A stretch of DNA of 64,000 nucleotides from CAXSBR01 sp964252015. GTDB taxonomy: Bacteria > Actinomycetota > Actinomycetes > Mycobacteriales > Jatrophihabitantaceae. Of the stretch, positions 42,937-51,062 are shown piece by piece. Both the position numbers and the translations under genes were made by a program. Within the stretch, counting starts at the first letter, position 1. Each line of letters starts with the position of its first letter. The notes beneath the pieces are model-generated. The model was not told the DNA's origin. It saw only the letters and a program-made list of their open reading frames with translations, and did not search any database. The stretch is taken from positions 186,001 through 250,000 of the forward strand of contig CAXULW010000001.1 of the NCBI GenBank assembly GCA_964252015.1. Direction: 5' to 3'.

Positions 42937-43869
42937 ATGAGGCTGCTCTTCGCCGGCACCCCGCCCGCGGCCGTCCCCTCGCTGCAGCTGCTGCTGGACT
43001 CGCCGCGCCACGACGTGGTCGCCGTGCTCACCCGGCCCGACGCCCGATCCGGGCGCGGCCGCACCGTGACCCGGTCACCGGTGGGCCAGCTGGCCGATGC
43101 GGCCGGCGTCCCGGTCTTCACCCCGCGCCGCCCCAGCGAACCGGACTTCCTGGCCACCCTCACCGGGCTCGCCGTCGACTGTGCGCCGGTCGTCGCCTAC
43201 GGCGCGCTGCTGCCGGCGTCAGTGCTGCTGGTGCCCCGGCTGGGCTGGATCAACCTGCACTTCTCGTTGTTGCCGGCGTGGCGGGGTGCGGCGCCGGTAC
43301 AGCACGCCGTGCTCAATGGCGACGAGATCACTGGGGCGTCCACGTTCCTCATCGAGGAGGGCCTGGACAGCGGCCCCGTCTTCGGGGTGGCGACGGAACC
43401 GATCGGCGCCCACGACACCAGCGGCGACCTGCTGGGCCGGTTGTCCGTGTCCGGCGCCGGGCTTCTCGTCGCCACCCTGGACGCGCTCGAGGACGGCGAG
43501 GTCGCGCCCCGCGCGCAACCCACCGACGGCATCAGCCTGGCCCCGAAGCTGTCGGTCGAGGACGCCCGCATCGACTTCACCCACCCCGCGGTCGCGGTCG
43601 ACCGTCGCATCCGCGCCTGCACGCCCGCGCCCGGCGCGTGGACCACCTGGCGCGGGGAGCGCCTGAAGTTGGGCCCGGCCCGCATCGCCGCCGTGCCGGC
43701 GGGGGAGTGGCCCCCGGGCCGCATCCGCGTCGACGGCGGCACGGTGCTCGTGGGTACGTCCACCCGCCCGATCGCCCTCGGCACCGTGCAACCCGCGGGC
43801 CGAAACCCGATGGCTGCACCGGATTGGGCCCGCGGCGCCCGCCCGAGCGATGACGAACACTTCGGGTAA
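42937..43869 (+). CDS. fmt: Methionyl-tRNA formyltransferase
   Basis: 310 residues. N-terminal hydrolase-like domain begins MRLLFAGTPPAAVPSL, with the active-site block NLHFSLLPAWRGAAPVQHAV near 108 and the SLLPxxRG signature; a C-terminal tRNA-binding barrel follows from about 205. Overlaps rsmB by 20 bp. Confidence 0.96.
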   Translation: MRLLFAGTPPAAVPSLQLLLDSPRHDVVAVLTRPDARSGRGRTVTRSPVGQLADAAGVPVFTPRRPSEPDFLATLTGLAVDCAPVVAYGALLPASVLLVPRLGWINLHFSLLPAWRGAAPVQHAVLNGDEITGASTFLIEEGLDSGPVFGVATEPIGAHDTSGDLLGRLSVSGAGLLVATLDALEDGEVAPRAQPTDGISLAPKLSVEDARIDFTHPAVAVDRRIRACTPAPGAWTTWRGERLKLGPARIAAVPAGEWPPGRIRVDGGTVLVGTSTRPIALGTVQPAGRNPMAAPDWARGARPSDDEHFG

Positions 43870-45313
43870 CGCGGGGCGCGCCCGGCCGGAACGGCGTGGC
43901 CCGCCGCGACGGGGGAGGCCCAGCACTCGATCCCGGGCCGCGTCCGCCCCGGCCGACGAACCCCGCCGCCCGGCCCCGGACCCGGCCCGGCGGGTCGCGT
44001 TCGACCTGCTGCAGGCGGTCGGCCAGCGCGACGCCTACGCCAACCTGGTGCTGCCCGGTCTGCTGCGCGAACGCGGTCTGACCGGACGAGACGCCGCCCT
44101 GGCCACCGAGCTGGCGTATGGCACCGTCCGCAGCCAGGGCACCCTCGACGCGATCATCGCTGCCTGTTCCTCGCGCCCCCCGGCCGAGTTGGATTCCGGG
44201 GTGCGCGACGTCCTGCGGCTGGGCACCTACCAGCTCCTGCGCACCCGCATCCCGCCCCACGCCGCCGTCTCGGCCACGGTGGACCTGGCTCGCGGCACGG
44301 GCTCCGGTCGGGCCGCCGGCCTGGTCAACGCGGTCCTGCGCCGCGTCTCGCAACGGGACTGGGACACCTGGGCCGACGACGTCGCCGAACCGTCGACCGA
44401 GCGCGGGCGGCTGGCCGCGAGGTACGCCCATCCGAGCTGGATCGTCGACGCGTTCGCCGCCGCCCTCGGCCCGTTCGGCGACGCCGAACTCGAGCCCGCC
44501 CTCGCCGCTGACGATGCCCGCCCGGACACGCACCTGGCCGCCCGCCCCGGCCGGATCGAGCGGGCCGAACTCCTGGGCGAGGCGAGCGGCGCCGAAGCCG
44601 GTCCGTATTCGCCCTACGCGGTGCGGATGCGGGGCGGAGACCCGGCCGCACTGGCCGCGGTGCGTGACGGACGAGCCGGGGTGCAGGACGAGGGCAGCCA
44701 GCTCTGCGCGATCGCGGTCGCGGCCGTCCCCGTCACCGGCCGGGACGAGCAGTGGCTCGATCTGTGCGCCGGCCCGGGCGGCAAGGCGGCCCTGCTGGCC
44801 GCGCTCGCGGCCGGTCGCGGCGCCCGGCTCACCGCCAACGAGCTGCGCGAGCACCGGGCCGAGCTGGTCCGCCACGCCACCGCGTTCTGGGACGTGCCGG
44901 TACTGGTCGGCGACGCCGCCGATGTGCCGCCCCGACCTGACGGCTACGACCGCATCCTGCTCGACGCCCCCTGCACCGGTCTCGGCGCGCTGCGCCGCCG
45001 GCCCGAGGCCCGGTGGCGGCGCGAGCCGGGCGACGTCCGCGAGCTGGCCGCCCTGCAGGCGCGCCTGCTCGACGTGGCCGCCCGCCTGGTCCGTCCGGGC
45101 GGCATCGTGGGCTACGTGGTCTGCTCGCCCCATCTGGGGGAGACCGCGGACGTGGTCGCCGGCGCCGTCACCCGGCTCGGCCTGGAGCCCGTGGACGCGC
45201 GCCCGTACTTCCCGGGCGTCCCGCGACTCGGCGACGGCCCCGCGGTGCAGCTCTGGCCCCACCGTCACGGCACCGACGCGATGTTCTGCGCCCTGCTCCG
45301 CCGCCCCGCCTAA
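43850..45313 (+). CDS. rsmB: 16S rRNA m5C967 methyltransferase (Fmu/Sun)
   Basis: 487 residues: Arg/Pro-rich N-terminus (1-45), NusB-like RNA-binding domain (about 46-175, ARRVAFDLLQAV) and a SAM-dependent domain with LDLCAGPGGKAALLAAL near 303, the catalytic motif DAPCTGLGALRRRPEARW near 371 and a second Cys in VVCSPHLGET. ATG 43850 lies within the end of fmt. The TAA stop abuts a hairpin. Confidence 0.95.
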   Translation: MTNTSGNAGRARPERRGPPRRGRPSTRSRAASAPADEPRRPAPDPARRVAFDLLQAVGQRDAYANLVLPGLLRERGLTGRDAALATELAYGTVRSQGTLDAIIAACSSRPPAELDSGVRDVLRLGTYQLLRTRIPPHAAVSATVDLARGTGSGRAAGLVNAVLRRVSQRDWDTWADDVAEPSTERGRLAARYAHPSWIVDAFAAALGPFGDAELEPALAADDARPDTHLAARPGRIERAELLGEASGAEAGPYSPYAVRMRGGDPAALAAVRDGRAGVQDEGSQLCAIAVAAVPVTGRDEQWLDLCAGPGGKAALLAALAAGRGARLTANELREHRAELVRHATAFWDVPVLVGDAADVPPRPDGYDRILLDAPCTGLGALRRRPEARWRREPGDVRELAALQARLLDVAARLVRPGGIVGYVVCSPHLGETADVVAGAVTRLGLEPVDARPYFPGVPRLGDGPAVQLWPHRHGTDAMFCALLRRPA

Positions 45314-45318
45314 AACCA

Positions 45319-45365
45319 AATCGGGTGCAAATATGGTCTCCCCGTGTCCATCTGTGCACCCGATT
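45319..45365. terminator. Inverted repeat between rsmB and rpe
   Basis: AATCGGGTGCA (45319-45329) pairs exactly with TGCACCCGATT (45355-45365) across a 25-nt loop, beginning 5 bp after the rsmB stop. Confidence 0.6.
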
Positions 45366-45384
45366 CGCACCGGCGGCGGAGCCT

Positions 45385-45390
45385 TAGGAT
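45385..45390 (+). promoter_or_regulatory. -10 box for a leaderless rpe transcript
   Basis: TAGGAT ends 6 nt before GTG 45397; no Shine-Dalgarno. Confidence 0.5.
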
Positions 45391-45396
45391 TCGTCC

Positions 45397-46077
45397 GTGC
45401 CCGCGTCGAACCCGGAACCGATGATCGCCCCGTCCATCCTCTCGGCCGATTTCGCCGACCTCGGCGCGGAGGCGGCCGCGGTGGACAACGCCGACTGGCT
45501 GCACGTCGACGTGATGGACAACCACTTCGTGCCCAACCTGACCCTCGGTCCGCCGGTGGTCGCCAGCCTGCGCAAGGCCACCGCGCTGCCACTGGACTGC
45601 CACCTGATGATCGACGACCCGGATCGGTGGGCGCCGGGTTACGCCGAGCTGGGCGCGGCCAACGTCACCTTCCACGTCGAGGCAGCCACGGACCCGGTGC
45701 AGACCGCGCGGGCCATCCGGGCTGCGGGTGCGCTGGCCGGGCTGAGCCTCAAGCCCGGCACCCCGCTCGAGCCCTACGAGGAGATCCTGCGCGAGTTCGA
45801 CACCCTGCTGGTGATGACCGTCGAGCCCGGCTTCGGCGGACAGTCGTTCATGCCCGAGGTCCTGCCCAAGGTCCGCCGCGCGCGCGAACTGGTGTCCGGC
45901 GGACACCTGCGCCTGTTCCTCGAAGTGGACGGCGGCATCGACCTCGGCACGATCGAGCAGGCCGCGCAGGCCGGCGCGGATGTGTTCGTGGCCGGATCGG
46001 CGGTCTTCGGCCGCGACGACCGCGCCGCGGCCGTGGACAAGCTGCGCGCCGCCGCCCGGCCGGCGATGCGTGGGTAA
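45397..46077 (+). CDS. rpe: Ribulose-phosphate 3-epimerase
   Basis: 226 residues; interconverts ribulose-5-P and xylulose-5-P. Motifs IAPSILSADFADLG, HVDVMDNHFVPNLT with metal ligands, DCHLMIDDP, MTVEPGFGGQSF and EVDGGID are complete. The stop codon lies in the first of a run of 15-bp repeats, so the last codons (MRG) come from the repeat. Confidence 0.96.
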   Translation: MPASNPEPMIAPSILSADFADLGAEAAAVDNADWLHVDVMDNHFVPNLTLGPPVVASLRKATALPLDCHLMIDDPDRWAPGYAELGAANVTFHVEAATDPVQTARAIRAAGALAGLSLKPGTPLEPYEEILREFDTLLVMTVEPGFGGQSFMPEVLPKVRRARELVSGGHLRLFLEVDGGIDLGTIEQAAQAGADVFVAGSAVFGRDDRAAAVDKLRAAARPAMRG

Positions 46078-46138
46078 TCGATGCGTGGGTAATCGGTGCG
46101 TGCGTAATCGGTGCGTGCGTAATCGATGGGTGGGTCGA
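46064..46138. repeat. Five 15-bp tandem repeats at the 3' end of rpe
   Basis: CGATGCGTGGGTAAT at 46064 and 46079, CGGTGCGTGCGTAAT at 46094 and 46109, and a diverged copy at 46124. The TAA in the first copy is the rpe stop, so expansion does not change the protein. Confidence 0.9.
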
Positions 46139-46247
46139 GGACGCGTGGCTGACCGAATGGCCCGATAGCCATGCGGCGCATGTGACGTTGCGGTCACCCC
46201 CGTCTCGCCCGCTCAGCGCGCGCTACGCTCAGGCCAGCAAAAGCAAC

Positions 46248-46374
46248 GTGTGCTCCGGGGTCGGTGTAATTCCGAACCGGCGGTGATAGTCCGCGACCCG
46301 ACCGCAGCCAGCGGCCGGTTGACCTGGTGAAACTCCAGGACCGACGGTGAAAGTCCGGATGGGAGGCAGCACAC
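46248..46374 (+). ncRNA. FMN riboswitch (RFN element)
   Basis: All conserved RFN blocks are present in order: P1 GTGTGCT (46248-46254) closing with AGCACAC (46368-46374), CTCCGGGGTCGGTG, CCGAACCGGCGGTGATAGTC, a variable P3-P4 arm, CTGGTGAAACTCCAG, and CCGACGGTGAAAGTCCGGAT then GGGAGG. FMN binding should switch off the downstream transporter. TACGCT (46224-46229) may be its -10 box. Confidence 0.96.
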
Positions 46375-46390
46375 GGGCGACCCGATTCGC

Positions 46391-46414
46391 CGTCTGTGTG
46401 CGTGCACACGGACG
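46391..46414. promoter_or_regulatory. Expression-platform hairpin of the FMN riboswitch
   Basis: CGTCTGTGTGC (46391-46401) pairs with GCACACGGACG (46404-46414) with one G-U pair, 16 nt after the aptamer. Its GTGTGC/GCACAC text repeats that of P1, so alternative pairing with P1 is possible. A second GC-rich hairpin lies near 46440-46480. Confidence 0.5.
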
Positions 46415-46533
46415 ACGGTGCGGGCCGTCCTGACCGTTCGTACCGCGCGCGCCGGCAATCTCAGCGACCGCGCGCGGCTGCGTGACGGTCGTCCCCGGAG
46501 TGCGCACCCACCGCACCCGGAGGATGGCCCGAC

Positions 46534-47271
46534 ATGCACTGGCTCAACGAGCAGCTCAACACCTTCTACAACGCGCAGTGGCACGTGACCAAGAGCCAGG
46601 CGATCTACTACCGCGAGATCGTCGGCAACGTCTTCGGCCTGGTGTCCGCGCTGTTCGGGCTCAGCCGCAAGGTGTGGGCCTGGCCGGTCGGCATCGTCGG
46701 TAACGCCCTGCTCTTCACGGTCTTCCTGGGTCAGGCCGCCGGCAACCACCAGGGCACCCCGCTGTACGGGCAGGCCTCGCGCCAGGTCTTCTTCATCGTG
46801 GTCAGCGTCTACGGCTGGTGGCGCTGGCAAGAGAACCGCAGGTCGGGTACGAACGCCCCGGCGGTGACGCCCCGCTGGGCGACCAGAGCCGAACGAGCCC
46901 TGCTGATCCCGACGGCCCTGGTCGCCGTCGTCGTCTGCTTCCTGATCTTCCGTGCGATCGGCGTCGGCCCGTACTTCAAGCCGGCGTGGTGGTACTACCT
47001 GGCCGACTCGTGGATCTTCGTCGGCTCCGTGCTGGCCACGTACGCGATGGCGCGCGGATTCGTCGAATTCTGGCTCGCCTGGATCGCCGTCGACCTGGTC
47101 GGGGTGCCCGAACTGTTGCACTTCCACTACTACCCGTCGGCCACGATGTACGCGATCTACGCCGCGTTCGTCATCTGGGGCTTCCTGGTCTGGTCCCGGC
47201 TGTCCCGCCAAACGCCCGGAGCGGATCCGGCCACGGAGATTGCCGATCCGGCCATGGAGACCGTGGCCTGA
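46534..47271 (+). CDS. ribM: RibM/PnuX-type riboflavin transporter
   Basis: 245 residues, about seven membrane segments, PnuC-like family. The FMN riboswitch upstream assigns it to riboflavin rather than nicotinamide riboside, as for RibM of Streptomyces and PnuX of Corynebacterium. Trp/Tyr-rich stretches (SVYGWWRWQENRR, KPAWWYYLADSW) are typical. ATG 46534 has GGAGG 10 nt upstream. Unlike in Streptomyces, no riboflavin biosynthesis gene flanks it. Confidence 0.9.
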   Translation: MHWLNEQLNTFYNAQWHVTKSQAIYYREIVGNVFGLVSALFGLSRKVWAWPVGIVGNALLFTVFLGQAAGNHQGTPLYGQASRQVFFIVVSVYGWWRWQENRRSGTNAPAVTPRWATRAERALLIPTALVAVVVCFLIFRAIGVGPYFKPAWWYYLADSWIFVGSVLATYAMARGFVEFWLAWIAVDLVGVPELLHFHYYPSATMYAIYAAFVIWGFLVWSRLSRQTPGADPATEIADPAMETVA

Positions 47272-47362
47272 CCCACACCGGCACCGCGAGGGGCCGAAGC
47301 CCTACAGTCAGAACGCCACTACGGCAACAGTTGTGGCCAGGGACGGCAGGGGTGGTGACGCG

Positions 47363-47851
47363 ATGGGGCTGGCAGTCGAGGATGGCTTCCACCGTCGCCT
47401 GCACCACGTCGCACCGACGCAGCTGTCGGCCCTGACGGCACAGACCGGCGGGATGCGCCGCGTGGAGGCGATCTCGGGACGCACCGTCGGTTCGTCTGGG
47501 CTGTGGATGGGGCAGACCCACGTTGCGCCGGCGACCGGTTCGGACAATCACCACCACGGCATCTCGGAGACGGGTATCTATGTGGTGAGCGGACATCCGG
47601 AATTCGTGTTCCTCGATGACTCCGGGGACGCCGGCGATGAGCCGGTCGAGAGGCGCCTGCGGACGAGCCCGGGTGACTACGTGTACGTACCGCCGTGGGT
47701 CCCGCACCGCGAGGAAAATCCCGACCCCGCGCACGAGGCGGTCGTGGTCATCGCCCGAACCACGCAGGATGCATTGGTCGTGAACCTGCCCGACCTGCGC
47801 TGGGTCGGGCCGGTGGCCACAGGTCGACCCGCGCGATCACCTGACGGCTGA
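47363..47851 (+). CDS. Cupin-domain protein
   Basis: 162 residues with a single cupin barrel: metal-binding motif 1 in NHHHGISETGIYVVSG near 58 and motif 2 in GDYVYVPPWVPHREENP near 108. The function of such small cupins ranges from isomerases to sensors; none can be chosen here. It starts 91 bp after ribM with an AGGGGTGG ribosome-binding region. Confidence 0.8.
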   Translation: MGLAVEDGFHRRLHHVAPTQLSALTAQTGGMRRVEAISGRTVGSSGLWMGQTHVAPATGSDNHHHGISETGIYVVSGHPEFVFLDDSGDAGDEPVERRLRTSPGDYVYVPPWVPHREENPDPAHEAVVVIARTTQDALVVNLPDLRWVGPVATGRPARSPDG

Positions 47852-47965
47852 CACATCCGCGGCCATGGCTGCCGGTCGCCGCGCCGACCCGGTAGCAGTC
47901 CAACGATGTCGTCAGTCGGGGCTGTCGATCGGCGCTGCGTCGGCGGCGGGGATCACCCGCGCCGG

Positions 47966-48367
47966 TCAGCCCTGGGCGCGGACGCGGGTGGCGTGGAAGC
48001 TGACGATGAAGCGGTCCTCCCGAGCCTGCTCGGCCATCGACTCGAGCGTGCGGCCGTAGGTGCCGGCGAGCTTGGCCAGGAAGGTGCGCTCCGCGTCGTC
48101 GGGGGCGAGGTCGACCTCGGCGCGGACCTCCAGCGTGTGGAACGGGTCGGTCGAGGAGATCGAGAAGACCGTGGCGATCGGCCGGGCGAGCAGGTTCTCG
48201 AACTTCTTGCGGTTGCGGGCCAGCGACGTGCGCAGCACCCCGTCGTCGTCCAGCAATACCCAGACCGCTGTGGTCTGGATGCTGCCGTCGTCGTTGATGG
48301 TCGAGAGCGCGACGGTGGCTGCGGTGACGAGGTTGCGGTGGCTGTCGGGGATTGTCGGTGCGGTCAT
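47966..48367 (-). CDS. PPOX-class (F420/FMN-binding) family protein
   Basis: 133 residues with the split-barrel features of pyridoxamine-phosphate-oxidase-like proteins: LVTAATVALSTINDDGSIQT at the start, AVWVLLDDDGVLRTS, and LEVRAEVDLAPDD. Actinobacterial members of this size often bind F420. Divergent from hisE with 246 bp between them. Confidence 0.85.
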   Translation of the reverse strand: MTAPTIPDSHRNLVTAATVALSTINDDGSIQTTAVWVLLDDDGVLRTSLARNRKKFENLLARPIATVFSISSTDPFHTLEVRAEVDLAPDDAERTFLAKLAGTYGRTLESMAEQAREDRFIVSFHATRVRAQG

Positions 48368-48506
48368 GGTGTTGATAGTGCTCCTATGACGGTGGCGCGC
48401 AGATCCGCCGGTTCCGGACCGAGCTCGGCATCGACGAGGGGCTTGAAAATCGCCTCCTGAGCAAATTCATCCTTTCCCCGCCGCGCGCGGTGCGCTTCAC
48501 TGGAAT

Positions 48507-48555
48507 CGCTCGGCCGGATTCGCGCGTCGAGGGATCGCTCGAATCCGGCCGAGCG
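48507..48555. promoter_or_regulatory. Perfect 16-bp inverted repeat in the divergent region before hisE
   Basis: CGCTCGGCCGGATTCG (48507-48522) and its exact complement (48540-48555) flank a 17-nt spacer, and a partial third copy (TTCGCTCCGGCCGAG) follows at 48561. Both flanking genes read away from it, so it is not a terminator; it may be an operator or a dispersed palindrome. Confidence 0.6.
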
Positions 48556-48597
48556 CCACGTTCGCTCCGGCCGAGACAGCTGCAATTCCCTGACGAC

Positions 48598-48603
48598 TAA
48601 ACT
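48598..48603 (+). promoter_or_regulatory. -10 box of hisE-hisG
   Basis: TAAACT ends 10 nt before ATG 48614, implying a 5' UTR of only a few nucleotides. Confidence 0.45.
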
Positions 48604-48613
48604 TGCCGGCGCG

Positions 48614-48877
48614 ATGAAAACCTTTGACGAGCTCTACGGCGAACTGCGCTCCCGCCAGCAGAACCGACCCGAAGGCTCCCGCACCGTGGCCGAACTGGAC
48701 GCGGGCGTGCACGCCATCGGCAAGAAGATCGTCGAAGAGGCGGCCGAGGCGTGGATGGCGGCCGAGCACGAGAGCGCCGAGCGCACCGCCGAGGAGATCA
48801 GCCAGTTGCTCTACCACGTCCAGGTCATGATGCTCGCGCGTGACCTCACGCCCGCCGACGTCTACCGCTACCTGTAG
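48614..48877 (+). CDS. hisE: Phosphoribosyl-ATP pyrophosphohydrolase
   Basis: 87 residues, the normal length of stand-alone HisE. The MazG-like metal motif KKIVEEAAEAWMAAEHE and EEISQLLYHVQVMM are clear. Second step of histidine synthesis, acting on the product of HisG encoded 6 bp downstream. Confidence 0.95.
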   Translation: MKTFDELYGELRSRQQNRPEGSRTVAELDAGVHAIGKKIVEEAAEAWMAAEHESAERTAEEISQLLYHVQVMMLARDLTPADVYRYL

Positions 48878-48883
48878 CCGGCC

Positions 48884-49738
48884 GTGCTCCGCATCGCCGT
48901 GCCCAACAAGGGCACCCTGGCCGACCCGTCCGCGCACATGCTCATCGAGGCCGGTTACCGCCAGCGCGCGGATCACCGGGAACTCGTGCTGGCCGACCCG
49001 GACAACGACGTCGAATTCTTCTTCCTGCGCCCGCGTGACATCGCGCTCTACGTCGGCGCCGGACGGCTGCACCTCGGCATCACCGGCACCGACCTGATGC
49101 TCGACTCGGGCGCCTCGGCCGAGACCGTCCTCGAACTCGGCTTTGGCCAGTCCACGTTCCGCTTCGCCCGTTCCGTGTCCGCGCCGGACGCACCCCGGGA
49201 CGTGGACGAGTTGCGCGGGCGCCGGATCGCCTCGGCGTATCCCGGCCTGGTCCGGTCCTACCTGGCCGAGCGGGGCGTCGAGGCCGAGGTCATCCGTCTT
49301 GACGGCGCGGTCGAGACCGCGGTGGCGCTGGGGGTGGCCGACGTTATCGCCGACGTGGTCGAGACCGGCACCACCCTGCGCCACGCCGGCCTCGAGATAT
49401 TCGGCGAGCCCCTGCTGCGCAGCGAGGCGGTGCTCATCCGCCCCCGCAACGGCGCGCTCGACCCGTCCATCGACCAACTCGTGCGGCGACTACAAGGCGT
49501 GATCATCGCCCGCCAGTACGTGCTCATGGACTACGACGTCCGCGACGAACTGGTCGAGATCGCCGTGGGCATCACCCCGGGCGTGGAATCGCCGACGGTG
49601 TCGCCGCTGCACACCCCGGGCTGGTCGGCGGTGCGGGCCATGGTGCCGGCGACGCACACCAACCGGATCATGGACGAGCTGTGGAACCTGGGCGCGCGCG
49701 GCATCCTGGTAACCAGCATCCACGCCTGCCGGCTCTGA
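48884..49738 (+). CDS. hisG: ATP phosphoribosyltransferase, long form
   Basis: 284 residues; commits ATP and PRPP to histidine synthesis. The N-terminal RIAVPNKGTLADPS, the PRPP-binding region VADVIADVVETGTTLR near 148 and a C-terminal ACT-like regulatory domain (about 210-284, feedback by His) mark the long form. Start GTG 48884. Confidence 0.96.
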   Translation: MLRIAVPNKGTLADPSAHMLIEAGYRQRADHRELVLADPDNDVEFFFLRPRDIALYVGAGRLHLGITGTDLMLDSGASAETVLELGFGQSTFRFARSVSAPDAPRDVDELRGRRIASAYPGLVRSYLAERGVEAEVIRLDGAVETAVALGVADVIADVVETGTTLRHAGLEIFGEPLLRSEAVLIRPRNGALDPSIDQLVRRLQGVIIARQYVLMDYDVRDELVEIAVGITPGVESPTVSPLHTPGWSAVRAMVPATHTNRIMDELWNLGARGILVTSIHACRL

Positions 49739-49786
49739 TCCCGTCGGCCCGCAACCGTTTCGTTCGCAGCACCTGAGGAGGTTGAC

Positions 49787-50263
49787 GTGTCGGACACCGC
49801 CGCATCCGCGCCCGGCGCGCGGACGCGCCCGGAACCCGACGTGACCGCCCGGCCCGAACGGCTGCGGCCGTGGTGTGCCGGCATCGGCCTGGTGATCGTG
49901 GTGGCCCTGGTCTTCGTCGCCATCCGGTTGCCGCATTCCGACGACGGCACCGCATTCCACCGCGGGGACCAGTACGCGATGGTCGGGGTGGGCCTGCTCC
50001 TGGCCGGCGCGTGCTGGCTGCCCACCCGGCCACGCCTGCGCGCCGACCGGACGGCGTTGCACGTGCGCGGCATCTTCGGGGCTTACAAGACGGTGCCGTG
50101 GTCGGTGGTCCGCTCGGTCGAGTTCCGCCCGCGGTGGCGATGGGCCCGGGTCGTGTTGCCCGCCGACGAAACGATCAGCCTCTACGCCGTCCAGCGCTGG
50201 GACGGAGCCCGCAGCGTCGCGGTCATGCAGGCGCTGCGCGAACTGCATGCCGCCGCCCGGTGA
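49787..50263 (+). CDS. PH-domain membrane protein downstream of hisG
   Basis: 158 residues: two membrane segments (about 30-47 and 62-79) followed by a bacterial PH-like domain (LHVRGIFGAYKTVPWSVVRS). GTG 49787 has GAGGAGG 5-6 nt upstream. A PH-domain protein after hisG is common in actinobacteria. Role unknown. Confidence 0.82.
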   Translation: MSDTAASAPGARTRPEPDVTARPERLRPWCAGIGLVIVVALVFVAIRLPHSDDGTAFHRGDQYAMVGVGLLLAGACWLPTRPRLRADRTALHVRGIFGAYKTVPWSVVRSVEFRPRWRWARVVLPADETISLYAVQRWDGARSVAVMQALRELHAAAR

Positions 50264-50321
50264 GCCCGCGTTCGGCTTTCGGGCCGGCTGAGCCCACGGT
50301 GGCGGACGTCGCCGCCGGCGG

Positions 50322-50762
50322 TCACCGACCGGCTGGTCCCGGCAGGGGACGGCGGATCGACTCGCCCGGGCCCTGGCCGGGCGGGTCGGGGATGGGGGAG
50401 GCTTCGCGAAAGGCGGCCTGTAGCCCGCGCAGGGCGTCCGCGATCGGCCGGCGGTGCGCGCCCAGATCGTCGCTGACGGCGGCATACAGACCGGCCAGCG
50501 CGGTGATCAGCCGGCGCGCCTCGTCGCGGTCCAGGTACTTGTCGCCGTCCTCGGCCAGGCCCAGCTTCTCGGCCGCCGCGCTCATCAGCATCACCGCGGC
50601 CCGGGTGATCACCTCGACCGCCGGGATCTCGGCCAGCTCCCGCACCGCCCCGTCCGGGCCCGCTCCTTCCGGCCCCGTTGCGTCCGCCCCCGTCCCGTCC
50701 GGACCGACCGGTTCGGTGGGAATGTCGAAGCTGTGCTCTGGCGTTGAGTTCGATGCGATCAC
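50322..50762 (-). CDS. DUF1844 family protein
   Basis: About 146 residues. The core RELAEIPAVEVITRAAVMLM and LGLAEDGDKYLDRDEAR is the DUF1844 signature, with an Ala/Gly/Pro-rich N-terminus of low complexity. The family typically lies divergently next to infC in actinobacteria, as here. Start GTG 50762 is tentative. Function unknown. Confidence 0.8.
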   Translation of the reverse strand: MIASNSTPEHSFDIPTEPVGPDGTGADATGPEGAGPDGAVRELAEIPAVEVITRAAVMLMSAAAEKLGLAEDGDKYLDRDEARRLITALAGLYAAVSDDLGAHRRPIADALRGLQAAFREASPIPDPPGQGPGESIRRPLPGPAGR

Positions 50763-50773
50763 GCTGCTACCCT
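50744..50773 (+). promoter_or_regulatory. Promoter of the infC-rpmI-rplT operon
   Basis: TTGAGT (50744-50749) and TACCCT (50768-50773) are spaced 18 bp, giving a leader of about 280 nt before infC. Confidence 0.5.
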
Positions 50774-50972
50774 GGCACCTGCGACCCGTTCGCCGGTAAC
50801 CCACCTGTCGCCAGGTTCTCACCGTCGAATGTGCAAGCGGAAGCCGATCCATTGCCTCCCACCCATCTGCTCACGCGGCTGGGTTCGGTCCGACCAGAGC
50901 ACCGTCACCGGTGCACGCTGGCAGCACGGCCTCATCCGCCGTCGCCGTCAGTGACGGTCGAGGCAGTGTTAC

Positions 50973-51003
50973 CGGCCCCGTGCGCGTGATCGCGCCGGGG
51001 CCG
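50973..51003. promoter_or_regulatory. GC-rich hairpin in the infC leader
   Basis: CGGCCCCG-T-GCGCG (50973-50986) pairs with CGCGC-CGGGGCCG (50991-51003) around TGAT, 13 bp with one bulge, ending 59 nt before the infC start. It could be an attenuator or a ribosomal protein (L20) binding site, as leaders of this operon are autoregulated in other bacteria. Confidence 0.45.
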
Positions 51004-51062
51004 TCGTCATGTCGGCAACGGCTACGCAACCGGTATCGAACCGTTTCATCCTGGAGGTCTGC

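Noticed and set aside
46064..46138. Regularly spaced repeats after rpe considered as a CRISPR fragment, likewise those at 18179 and 15865.
   Set aside because: The units are contiguous, 15-17 bp, without spacers, and there are no cas genes.
46182..46198. TGTGACGTTGCGGTCACC before the FMN riboswitch as a second CRP site.
   Set aside because: The half-sites are separated by 8 rather than 6 nt, and it lies too far from the likely promoter to support.
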